Assembly (NCBI RefSeq): GCF_016924665.1 | Contig: NZ_JAFFJT010000014.1 | Location: forward strand, 124,001-188,000 | Length of the DNA: 64,000 nucleotides | Direction: 5' to 3' | Source: Nocardioides sp. SYSU D00038 | Lineage (GTDB): Bacteria; Actinomycetota; Actinomycetes; Propionibacteriales; Nocardioidaceae | Translations under genes and position numbers: made by a program | Shown here: piece by piece, positions 57,213 through 64,000 of the stretch | Layout of the letters: every line of letters begins with the position of its first letter | How positions within the stretch are numbered: the stretch's first letter is position 1 | Notes under the pieces: model-generated | What the model was told of the DNA's origin: nothing | Databases searched by the model: none | The model's input: only the letters and a program-made list of their open reading frames with translations

Positions 57213-58184
57213 TCAGCCGGGCCGAGCGGTCTCGGTAGCGACCTGCCAGCGCCAAGACTCGACGCTGCCGCTTCGCGGGAACGTACGGAGCTGATCGATG
57301 CCCTCGTCGGTTACGAGATGCACTCCTCCGCCAGGTAGTGCCTCGCCGAGATAGCGACAGCGTGCGACGGTCCACAGCGCCTCCATCTGGATGGTCGCGA
57401 GCTGAGTCAGGTACGCGGACTTCTCCGGGTTCACCCACTTCGTCTTGTGGTACCAGACGCCCTTGTTTCGGGTGCCTTCTCTTTCGAGGTACGCCACGTT
57501 CACCCCATCCGCACCCAGCCATGCTTCGCGGTTGAGGAGGTCTTCCGTCAACTCTGGCGGCGGCTGGTCAGTGTCTGCTGGCAAGAAGTGGAGGGAGCCC
57601 GTGCCCCCGAGCGCGGTGAACCCGTGCTTCACACCGTTGTAGAGCTGGCTGTCGCCATTCACCGTTTGGGCGAGGATGCGGAGCAGGCGCACAGCTGCGT
57701 CCCGGTGTGCGATCCAGTCGGCGGACGGCTCGTCGGGCACGTCGCCCAGGAAAACCCAGCCCGCTGCGTTCATCCGGTCCTTAGGCCAGCTGCTGCGTGC
57801 GAGTTCATCGAGTTCGTCACGGAACTGGCCGGGGCCCTTCAACGCGGCAATCGTTAGCCAAGGGCACTCGGATTGCGCCTCGTGCGCGAGGTACATGCGC
57901 AAGAACGCTTCGGCCACGTGGTGTAGAAGGATCTGCGATTCGGTCACGACGAACCGGGTGTGTGCCGCCTCTCGCTCGACAGCAGCCTCAACGGACTCGT
58001 CGGGCTCATCCCGAGCGAGCACCCGGAGGGTGCCCCAGACGGTCTCCTCGCTGATGTTGTCGTCGATGAGGTTCGGGTTCGCCGCGCGCAGGATGAGCAT
58101 CTGTAGTCGGTCACGAAAGTACGTGCTCGGGTTGGTGGCGTAGAACTCTCGGTTCAGCCGCTCGAAGGGGTCAGAGTGCGACAT
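57213..58184 (-). CDS. Hypothetical protein, orphan in lower-GC insert
   Basis: The 323-residue protein matches no family I recognise. It looks helical in the first 180 residues, with ESQILLHHVAEAFLRMYLAHEA, and contains LYNGVKHGFTALG, a NxxKHG pattern seen in several HEPN-like and other uncharacterised proteins. C-terminal half has aromatic beta-rich segments (WYHKTKWVNPEKSAYLTQLATI in parts). GC content and codon use are lower than the neighbours, which suggests acquisition. No partner is obvious. Confidence 0.65.
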   Translation of the reverse strand: MSHSDPFERLNREFYATNPSTYFRDRLQMLILRAANPNLIDDNISEETVWGTLRVLARDEPDESVEAAVEREAAHTRFVVTESQILLHHVAEAFLRMYLAHEAQSECPWLTIAALKGPGQFRDELDELARSSWPKDRMNAAGWVFLGDVPDEPSADWIAHRDAAVRLLRILAQTVNGDSQLYNGVKHGFTALGGTGSLHFLPADTDQPPPELTEDLLNREAWLGADGVNVAYLEREGTRNKGVWYHKTKWVNPEKSAYLTQLATIQMEALWTVARCRYLGEALPGGGVHLVTDEGIDQLRTFPRSGSVESWRWQVATETARPG

Positions 58185-58543
58185 ACGCGGACCCTACGAA
58201 GGGCCGCCGACAGGCCAGGCGAACCGCAGTGGAGTGGCCCGGCGCGGTTCCGGCGCGGCGGCGTGGTCCGACGGACGGCTTGCTCACCAGCTCAGGTCGC
58301 TGGGAGCGCTCGGCCCTCTTCAGGCGGATCATCGACCGGCTGGCCTCAATGGAGTCCTCGACTGCTTGTCCGGCGCAGCCCTCGATCTTGGCCTCGTGAG
58401 GCTCCTCGATTTTGACCGCCCCGACTGAGGCTCGGCGGCAATGTCTAGTGCGGCAGTCAGCTTTGCCCAGCGAAAGGCCCCAAGCCCGCCAATCACAGGT
58501 AACGTGCGAGCGTCAGCAACCCACCCGCGGGAAGGGCACCGTC
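58185..58543. other. Intergenic region inside the lower-GC insert
   Basis: No convincing gene, riboswitch, repeat or strong hairpin is seen in these 359 bp. Base composition is lower in GC than the genome core. Confidence 0.4.
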
Positions 58544-59155
58544 GTGGCCGAGGAACGCAAGGGATTCTGGAAGTCGCTCGCCGACGGGCTCGCGCCAGAC
58601 CCCGACGTGCTGGCCTCGGGGCAGATCGACAAGGCGGGCACCGTGTTGCGCATCTACCGAGACGGCACGTTCACGACGAAGCGACTGATCGGCGGCACCG
58701 AGTCTCCGCGTGAGCGTCTGCTCAGCATCGAGCACGACGCCGACTCGATGCGTCGCAAGTCAATGACCGGGCGGGGCACTGCGGCGGTCTTCACGGGTGG
58801 AATGTCGCTCTTCGCAGCGAACAACCGAGGGGTGATCTATGTGACCGTCGTCGGGGATAAGACCGGCGTGCGCACCTACACGACGCGCAATCCCGACGGT
58901 CACGTGCTCACCGCGATCCGCTCGCTGAAGGTCGCTGGCGACGCCGTGATCGCTCAGACGAACGCCGCCCCCGCGCCGCCGCCCGCCGCCCCTGCACCAG
59001 GACCGAGCACTACTGCTGCGGCGCCAGCGCCGCCAGCGTCGAGCAGCGAGCCGACTCTCCCCGCGCAGCTCCGGCAGCTCGCAGAACTGCTCGAAGCCGG
59101 GGTGCTGACCCGCGAAGAGTTCGACGCAGCGAAGGCCCGCCTGCTCGCGGAGTGA
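58544..59155 (+). CDS. SHOCT-domain protein, unknown
   Basis: The 203-residue protein has an N-terminal beta-rich domain (GQIDKAGTVLRIYRDGTFTTKR, TAAVFTGGMSLFAANNRGVIYVTVVGD in parts) of DUF4429-like type, a Pro/Ala linker (residues ~145-170) and a C-terminal SHOCT motif (LRQLAELLEAGVLTREEFDAAKARLL). SHOCT segments are thought to mediate oligomerisation or membrane association; the function is unknown. GTG at 58544 is the first start after GAAGGG. It shares the lower-GC setting with the preceding orphan gene. Confidence 0.72.
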   Translation: MAEERKGFWKSLADGLAPDPDVLASGQIDKAGTVLRIYRDGTFTTKRLIGGTESPRERLLSIEHDADSMRRKSMTGRGTAAVFTGGMSLFAANNRGVIYVTVVGDKTGVRTYTTRNPDGHVLTAIRSLKVAGDAVIAQTNAAPAPPPAAPAPGPSTTAAAPAPPASSSEPTLPAQLRQLAELLEAGVLTREEFDAAKARLLAE

Positions 59156-59239
59156 CCTCCCCTGGGCGATGGGGCGGGGGGTACTAAAGAGAGATGATCG
59201 ACTAACGGGGAATGTCCGCGCCGTGCGCGGCTGGTGAGC

Positions 59240-59794
59240 TCAGGCCTCCTCGGCCAGCACCTTGCGGAGCCGGCCGAGCGCACGGTGCCGGGCGACCCGC
59301 ACCGCGGTGGGGGTCATGCCGAGCGCCGTCGCGGTGGTGGCGACGTCGAGGCCGACCACGTCGACGCAGGCCACCACCTCGGCCTCCCGCGGGCTGAGGT
59401 GGGCGAGCAGGAGGCGGGTGGCGTCCTGGTCGTGCACCGCGCCCTCCGGCGACGGGCTGGTGCCCCAAACCGGGTCGGTGCCGTCGACCGCGGTGGCGTC
59501 GGTGCGGCGGCGCTGGGCGGTGCGGCGCCGGTTGCTCAACACGTTGCGGGCGATCGTGAACAGCCAGCCGGCGAAGTCGTCGTCGGAGCCGGCGAACTCC
59601 CCCAGCTTGGTCGCGGCGGTCAGCCACGCGTCGGCGGCGACGTCCTCGGGGGACGCCGCGGGGTCGCCACTGGGCAGCGACGCGAGCCAGACCACCAGCC
59701 GGCGGGCATGGGCCCGGTGCAGCTCGCGCCAGGCGTCCTCGTCGCCCGTGCGGGCGCGGGCGACCAGCGGGCCGTCCTCCCGCGACCGCGCCAC
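59240..59794 (-). CDS. ECF-type RNA polymerase sigma factor
   Basis: This sigma-70 family factor of 184 residues has region 2 (AWRELHRAHARRLVVWLASL, WLTAATKLGEFAG, FAGWLFTIARNVLSNRRR) and region 4 (LSPREAEVVACVDVVGLDVATTATALGMTPTAVRVARHRALGRLRK in parts). The GTG at 59794 has GGAGGG 6 nt upstream and gives a usual ECF length; a longer form from the ATG at 59872 would overlap the start of the divergent gene. No classic zinc-dependent anti-sigma gene follows, so the divergent repeat protein may be its partner or target. Confidence 0.85.
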   Translation of the reverse strand: MARSREDGPLVARARTGDEDAWRELHRAHARRLVVWLASLPSGDPAASPEDVAADAWLTAATKLGEFAGSDDDFAGWLFTIARNVLSNRRRTAQRRRTDATAVDGTDPVWGTSPSPEGAVHDQDATRLLLAHLSPREAEVVACVDVVGLDVATTATALGMTPTAVRVARHRALGRLRKVLAEEA

Positions 59795-59881
59795 GACGCC
59801 CTCCGTCCCGCCGGCGGTCCCGCGCGGGACCGATGTGGGCGTGACAGTAACGATCCCGGGGCCCCGTGACATGTTGGAGGC

Positions 59882-60631
59882 GTGAAGTCCCGTCCGAGCC
59901 GCGCCGAGGTGTCGCGCCGCCTGCGTGCCGACCAGGGCACCGGCGTCACCACCGACCACGCTGCCGAGGAGGCCCTCGTGGCCAGGCTGGCGGCCTCCGC
60001 TGCCGCCGCCTCGACGGCCGCGCCCCGACGGCCGGCCCGCGCCCGGTCGGCGGTCGTGGCGGTGCTGCTCTCGGGTGCCACGGTCGCGGCCGGCGTCGGC
60101 GTGTCGTACGCCGCCGGCATCGTCGAGGCGCCGTGGACCCCCGACACCCCGCCGTCCCGCGAGCGGCCGGTGTCGCCCGACGTCACCGACGGGAACGGCA
60201 GCCCGTCGGGTCCCACGTCACCCGGCGACGGGACAGGGCTGCCCGGGCGACCCACCGACGCCACGGCGCCGGGCCGGCCCGAGACCCGTCCCGGCCAGGC
60301 CGACCCGGACCACCGGCCCAGCCAGCATCCCGGCCAGGGCGACGACCACCGGCCCAGCGAGCACCCCGGCCAGGGCAACGGCCAGGGGAACGATCCAGGG
60401 AACGGCCACCGACCCAGCGAGCATCCCGGCCAGGGCGACGACCACCGGCCGACCGAGCACCCCGGCCAGGGCGGTGGCCCGAAGGATCCGCGGCCGACCC
60501 GGTCGCCCGGCCCCGGCGACCGGCCGAGCGAGCACCCCGGCCAGGGCAGCGGCAGTGGCAACGGCGCCGGGCACCGTCCCACGACCCCGCCCGGACAGGC
60601 CGCGGACGAGAAAGTCCGGCCAGGGCTGTAA
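59882..60631 (+). CDS. Membrane protein with HRPSEHPGQG repeats, unknown
   Basis: The 249-residue protein has a basic cytoplasmic N-terminus with an anti-sigma-like helix (AEEALVARLAASAAAAS), a single membrane segment (SAVVAVLLSGATVAAGVGVSYAAG) and an extracytoplasmic half made of Pro/Gly/His/Asp-rich repeats (HRPSEHPGQG and variants, at least six). The topology fits a membrane-bound regulator of the divergent ECF factor, but no zinc motif (HxxxCxxC) is present. GGAGG stands only 1-2 nt from the GTG, so the true start may be a few codons downstream. Confidence 0.65.
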   Translation: MKSRPSRAEVSRRLRADQGTGVTTDHAAEEALVARLAASAAAASTAAPRRPARARSAVVAVLLSGATVAAGVGVSYAAGIVEAPWTPDTPPSRERPVSPDVTDGNGSPSGPTSPGDGTGLPGRPTDATAPGRPETRPGQADPDHRPSQHPGQGDDHRPSEHPGQGNGQGNDPGNGHRPSEHPGQGDDHRPTEHPGQGGGPKDPRPTRSPGPGDRPSEHPGQGSGSGNGAGHRPTTPPGQAADEKVRPGL

Positions 60632-60687
60632 CGCCCGGCGCGGGTCGTGACATGACCCCAGTGACCGCTTCGGCGGTCTCCGGGACG

Positions 60688-60766
60688 CCCGCTGCTCGAC
60701 CCCCGATTCCTGCAGCGGGCGGCCCCGGGTCGCACCCGCTGCTCGACCCCCCGATTCCGCAGCGGG
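60688..60766. repeat. Two 32-bp hairpin repeats
   Basis: CCCGCTGCTCGACCCCCGAT(TCC) with 3' GCAGCGGG forms a stem in both copies (60688-60719 and 60735-60766), 47 bp apart. They lie between the repeat-protein stop and the patatin 3' end, just before a larger terminator-like hairpin. Confidence 0.6.
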
Positions 60767-60769
60767 TCC

Positions 60770-60812
60770 GGGGCCCGTCCGCGGCCACCACGGGTGGCTG
60801 CGGACGGGCCCC
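60770..60812. terminator. Hairpin between convergent genes
   Basis: GGGGCCCGTCCGC pairs perfectly with GCGGACGGGCCCC; the inner GGCCACC/GGTGGCT extends the stem with one wobble. It ends 10 bp from the patatin stop. Confidence 0.65.
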
Positions 60813-60821
60813 GCGTCTCCC

Positions 60822-62696
60822 TCAGGCGGGCGGGTCGGCCCCGGGGTCGACCAACGGATCGCTGGCGGGGTCGACGACGACCGGCCCGATCCGGGCGTCC
60901 CGCGGCGCACCGGTCGTGAACCTCGCCACCGCCTCCGGCGTGACCCGCGCGAGCAGGTCCTGCGCCTCGCGGGACCGGACCCCCGACCAGCCCCGCCGGT
61001 AGGACTGCCACGGCTGCCGGACCGCCTGGTCGCCGAGCTCGGCGTACGTCGGCCGCAGGGGGGCCCGCATGCCGCGCGCGGCGTCGGCGACGTAGGAGGC
61101 GGTGCCGGCCAGGAAGGCGCGGTAGCGCACGAACCGGTGCCGCTCCCACTGGTGGTCGAGCGGGTCCGGCGAGGCGGCGCGCTCCTCGGGGGTGGCGGCG
61201 GGATCGGTGCCCCGCCGGATCGAGGCGAGGTCGGCCCCCGCGGCGTGACCCCGCGCGGCGACCCGCTGGATCTCGGCCGGGCCCATGTCGAGGTTCAGGC
61301 CGCCCTCGCCGTCGGCGAGGCGCACGGTGCAGATCCGGTCGCGCTGGCCGACGACCCGGGACCGGGCGTTGTCGCTCCAGCTCTGCATGGTGTTGAGCAC
61401 GGCGACCAGCAGCTGCCCGACGGTCGACACCTCGGTCACGGGCGGCAGCCGCCCGCGGGTGGGGTCGAGCGGGCGGACGACGTTGTCCTCCGGGGGTGCG
61501 GCCGGGTCGGCGCCGCTGGCGAGGTTGATGGCGTAGGTGGGCCGGGTCGGCAGCGGCCGGTCGAAGAGGTGGACCGGGAGGTTGGAGGCGATGCCGCCGT
61601 CGGAGAACCAGCAGCGCACCCACCGCAGCTCCCAGCCGCCGTCCGGACCGGGCACCGGCAGCCAGGCGTGCAGCGGCAGCGCCGAGACCAGCAGTGGGAA
61701 GGAGAGGCTGATCCGCGCGCCGAGCAGGATCGGCAGGTCCTCCGGGGCGGGCAGGCACACCAGCCCGGCCGCCTCGGCGGCGAGGGCGCGCTCCGAGCCC
61801 GGTTCGGGCCGCTCGGCGTGGTCGACGAGGTGCTGCAGGACGTCGGGCGGGAGCAGCGGCTCGAGCTCGGAGCGGCGGAACGCCCACGCGTCAGCGCGCT
61901 GGGGGAAGTTGGTGCTGGTGCCGAGCGTGAGGTTGGTCGTGGTGGTGACCAGGTCGACGCCGATCCGGCCGAGGTCGCCGTAGGTGACCGGCGGGCCGTC
62001 CGGCCGCCCGGCGAGCTCCTGCACGGTGGCGTGCAGCCAGGCGGTCAGCCCGCCCTGGGCGCCCGGCCGGTCGCTCAGGCCGCTCACGACGCCGAAGGAG
62101 TTGTCGCGGACGACGTCCGGTGCGTCGGCCAGCACGCTGCCGACCCGGATCGCCACCAGGAGGACCGCTGCCGCCGCCAGCCCGACGACGACCAGCGGCC
62201 CGGCGGCGAGCAGCGCCCCCGGACCGGCGACCGCGACCGCCCCGGCTGCCAGGGCCAGCAGCACGCCGACGGCCGCCAGCACCAGCACGGCGGTGCGCGA
62301 GACCCCACCGCGGTCGCGCCACAGCACCCCGACCACCCGTCGCACCCGCGCCGCTGGCGACCCCGGCTGCCGGGCCGACCAGAAGGCGTCGTAGAGCGTG
62401 CGGGTCGACTCGGCGGGGGCGAACAGCCGCTCGAGCAGGGTGCGCCCCGCGGTGTCGGTGGCGGCCAGCCGCCCCGGCAGGTCGGCCAGCGTCTCGAACC
62501 CGCCGGTCTCACGGCCGAGCTCGGCCGCGGCCGCCGCGACCGCGCCGATCGCGCCCGCCGAGGAGCCGCCCACCGATCGCAGCCGGTGGTCGCGGGCGAT
62601 CTCGACGATCGCGGGCGGGTAGACGATGCCGCTGGTCACCCCGCCCTTCAGCACCAGGTCGCACTCGAACGGGAGCCGAGACCTCACGTCGCTCAT
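60822..62696 (-). CDS. Patatin-like phospholipase with membrane insert
   Basis: The 624-residue protein has the patatin glycine loop LKGGVTSGIVYP at residues 16-27, nucleophile elbow G44-S-S46-A-G48 and the catalytic aspartate D366 in SDGGIASNLPV. Between elbow and aspartate lie two strong hydrophobic segments (TAVLVLAAVGVLLALAAGAVAV; LLAAGPLVVVGLAAAAVLLVAI in parts) that suggest membrane insertion, unusual for patatins. Likely acts on phospholipids or lipid esters. ATG at 62696 has TACGGT 6 nt upstream. Confidence 0.85.
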   Translation of the reverse strand: MSDVRSRLPFECDLVLKGGVTSGIVYPPAIVEIARDHRLRSVGGSSAGAIGAVAAAAAELGRETGGFETLADLPGRLAATDTAGRTLLERLFAPAESTRTLYDAFWSARQPGSPAARVRRVVGVLWRDRGGVSRTAVLVLAAVGVLLALAAGAVAVAGPGALLAAGPLVVVGLAAAAVLLVAIRVGSVLADAPDVVRDNSFGVVSGLSDRPGAQGGLTAWLHATVQELAGRPDGPPVTYGDLGRIGVDLVTTTTNLTLGTSTNFPQRADAWAFRRSELEPLLPPDVLQHLVDHAERPEPGSERALAAEAAGLVCLPAPEDLPILLGARISLSFPLLVSALPLHAWLPVPGPDGGWELRWVRCWFSDGGIASNLPVHLFDRPLPTRPTYAINLASGADPAAPPEDNVVRPLDPTRGRLPPVTEVSTVGQLLVAVLNTMQSWSDNARSRVVGQRDRICTVRLADGEGGLNLDMGPAEIQRVAARGHAAGADLASIRRGTDPAATPEERAASPDPLDHQWERHRFVRYRAFLAGTASYVADAARGMRAPLRPTYAELGDQAVRQPWQSYRRGWSGVRSREAQDLLARVTPEAVARFTTGAPRDARIGPVVVDPASDPLVDPGADPPA

Positions 62697-62702
62697 GCGC
62701 CG

Positions 62703-62708
62703 ACCGTA
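62703..62708 (-). promoter_or_regulatory. Predicted -10 of leaderless patatin-gene promoter
   Basis: TACGGT on the minus strand lies 6 nt before the ATG at 62696. Confidence 0.5.
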
Positions 62709-62754
62709 GGCGGCGACGCCGACTCCCGCCACGGCCGGCGCGATCGGGCTGCGG

Positions 62755-63531
62755 TCAGGGTGCGGGCGAGGGCTGGGCGTCGGCGTCGGTGAACGGCGTG
62801 CCGCCGCCGAGCGAGTCGCTGACCGCCCCCGGCTCCAGCACCCGGTACGGCGCCGCCGAGGCGACCGCGCGGCCCTGCAGCGCGGCCACCGGGAGGCCGA
62901 CCCGCGACGCGACCAGCAGCAGGTTGCCGCCGCGGCGGCCGCGCAGGGTCGCCGGCTCGGCGCTCACGACCAGCTCGGGCAGCCGCTCCCGCACCCCGGC
63001 CACCACCCGGCGGGTCCAGGCGAACGGCGCCCGGTCGGCCAGGTTGGCCAGCAGCAGCCCGTCGGGGGCCAGCGCCGCGGCCCACCCGGCCACCGCCTCG
63101 GCGGTCACCAGGTCGGCCGGGACCCGGCCCTCGTCGTAGGCGTCGAGCACCAGCACGTCGGCGGCGCCCGGACGCAGCCCGGCCTGCCCCGACCGCCCGT
63201 CGACCGGGCGGACCTTGATGCCGGCCCCGCGCGGCAGGGGCAACCGGTCGCGGACCAGGGCGGTGAGCTCCTCGTCGGGCTCGAGCACCACCTGGTGGGA
63301 GCGCGGCCGGGTGGCGGCGACGTAGCGCGGGAGGGTCAGCCCGGCGCCGCCGACGTGCACGAGGTGCACCGGCTCCCCCGGCGGCCGGCACAGGTCGACC
63401 ACGTCGGCCATCCGGCGCACGTAGTCGAAGACGATCCGGGTCGGCCGCTCGAGGTCGACGTGGGACTGGTCGCGGCCGTCGCGGCGGACGACGTACCCGG
63501 CGAGGTCGGCGACGATCTCGACCCGCGGCAC
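62755..63531 (-). CDS. Spermidine-synthase-like methyltransferase-fold protein
   Basis: The 258-residue protein has the Rossmann SAM/decarboxy-SAM core: VHLVHVGGAGLTLPRYV, VVLEPDEELTALVR and VLVLDAYDEGRVPADLVT, the last replacing the usual spermidine synthase DAYxG segment. It lacks clear polyamine-site residues, so it is more likely a relative of the fused or orphan spermidine-synthase-like proteins common in actinobacteria than a polyamine enzyme. GTG at 63531 has TAGCCT 6 nt upstream. Confidence 0.75.
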   Translation of the reverse strand: MPRVEIVADLAGYVVRRDGRDQSHVDLERPTRIVFDYVRRMADVVDLCRPPGEPVHLVHVGGAGLTLPRYVAATRPRSHQVVLEPDEELTALVRDRLPLPRGAGIKVRPVDGRSGQAGLRPGAADVLVLDAYDEGRVPADLVTAEAVAGWAAALAPDGLLLANLADRAPFAWTRRVVAGVRERLPELVVSAEPATLRGRRGGNLLLVASRVGLPVAALQGRAVASAAPYRVLEPGAVSDSLGGGTPFTDADAQPSPAP

Positions 63532-63537
63532 CCGGTG

Positions 63538-63543
63538 AGGCTA
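63538..63543 (-). promoter_or_regulatory. Predicted -10 of leaderless SpeE-like promoter
   Basis: TAGCCT on the minus strand lies 6 nt before the GTG at 63531. Confidence 0.5.
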
Positions 63544-63554
63544 CCGGCCGGGCG

Positions 63555-64000
63555 TCAGCCGCCGTGCGGCGTCGGGCGGTAGACCAGCTCCTGGATCCGC
63601 CCGTCGAGGAGCCGGCTGTCGAGCAGCTCGAGGTCCAGGTCGCCGAACCCGTCGAAGACCGGGCGGTCCCCCGTGCGGCCCGAGACGACCGGGAACACCG
63701 AGACCTGCACCCGGTCGACCAGGCCGGCGGCGACCAGGGACCGGTTCATCGAGAGGCTGCCGTGGGAGCGCAGCGGCACGGACGACGAGGCCTTCAGCCG
63801 GGCGACCACGTCGACCGCGTCGCCGTGCTCGAGGGTGACGTCGGGCCAGTCGAGGTCGTCGGGACCGAGGCTGGTCGACACGACCGTGGTGGGCTGGTCT
63901 CGCATCAGCGCGTTGACGTCGTCGAGCTCGGCGAGCTCGCCGGTGCGCGGCCCCATGAAGCGCACGAACTGCCGGAAGGTCCGCGCACCCAGCACCATCC
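63555..64000 (-). CDS. Dihydrofolate reductase (RibD C-terminal) family protein, truncated at edge
   Basis: The 147 visible residues are the C-terminal part of a RibD_C/DHFR-like protein: VLGARTFRQFVRFM, TTVVSTSLG, LRSHGSLSMNRSLVAAGLVDRVQVSVFPVVSG and LLDSRLLDGRIQELVYRP in parts. The usual N-terminal strand with the substrate/NADPH site lies beyond the right edge. Members are NADPH-dependent reductases of unclear substrate, not usually true folate enzymes. Confidence 0.8.
   Translation of the reverse strand, partial: MVLGARTFRQFVRFMGPRTGELAELDDVNALMRDQPTTVVSTSLGPDDLDWPDVTLEHGDAVDVVARLKASSSVPLRSHGSLSMNRSLVAAGLVDRVQVSVFPVVSGRTGDRPVFDGFGDLDLELLDSRLLDGRIQELVYRPTPHGG

Noticed and set aside
62755..63531. 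Genuine spermidine synthase
   Set aside because: The polyamine-site residues were not recognised and no S-adenosylmethionine decarboxylase gene is present.

Overview
The window is about 64 kb of very GC-rich DNA from an actinomycete, most likely Nocardioidaceae (Nocardioides-like). The evidence is dense coding on both strands with G/C-ending codons, GTG and TTG starts, RbpA, WhiA, GarA and FtsR homologues, a DinB/maleylpyruvate-isomerase-fold protein typical of mycothiol users, and a gene order (pgsA-like, DUF881, small basic protein, DUF881, gcvH, garA, ftsR, bifunctional nuclease, second merR, gcvP) that matches the Mycobacterium tuberculosis Rv1822-Rv1832 block. No tRNA, rRNA, transposase, phage gene or CRISPR array was seen.

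Layout. 1-6.1 kb (+): end of an M1 aminopeptidase, fdhD, and the sbcD-sbcC nuclease pair. 6.1-10 kb: a 41-bp palindromic repeat array, a sulfotransferase (-) and tldD-tldE (+). 10-19.5 kb (-): gcvP behind a glycine riboswitch, then the conserved signalling and division block listed above. 19.6-22 kb (-): two CNNM/HlyC-type membrane proteins. 22.3-26.3 kb (+): a Tat-exported DUF1800/DUF1501 pair and a dihydrodipicolinate-reductase-like oxidoreductase with a KstR-like operator. 26.6-34.6 kb: mixed accessory genes. These include an NlpC/P60 hydrolase behind a c-di-AMP riboswitch, an SMR exporter behind a guanidine-III riboswitch, a zinc-ribbon phosphatase, a lipoprotein, an HhH-GyrI fusion and a TetR/VOC pair. 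34.7-41.7 kb: a kinase-like ATPase and a carbohydrate neighbourhood of GH51 arabinofuranosidase, SDR, amidohydrolase, Rieske protein, FucU mutarotase and GH10 xylanase, then a 5'-truncated DUF559/AbiEi-like gene. 41.8-50.5 kb (-): rbpA, secG, tpiA, pgk, gap, whiA, yvcK, rapZ, uvrC, the standard actinobacterial block. 50.6-57.2 kb: a TTC38-like TPR protein, a Tat Rieske lipoprotein, uvrA with a LexA box, a mycothiol-type isomerase and an MBL hydrolase. 57.2-59.2 kb: a lower-GC insert with two orphan genes. 59.2-64 kb: an ECF sigma factor diverging from a proline/glycine-rich repeat protein, a patatin-like phospholipase, a spermidine-synthase-like methyltransferase and a truncated dihydrofolate-reductase-family gene.

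Regulation is unusually readable. Three metabolite riboswitches (glycine, c-di-AMP, guanidine-III) each sit in front of the expected gene. A LexA box precedes uvrA. At least ten genes have a TANNNT -10 hexamer 6-7 nt before the start codon and no Shine-Dalgarno, as expected for leaderless mRNAs.

The least explained structure is a set of at least four unrelated families of short tandem repeats with palindromic cores, confined to intergenic gaps. Two families recur at two distant loci. One array abuts, and may have destroyed, the 5' end of a gene.
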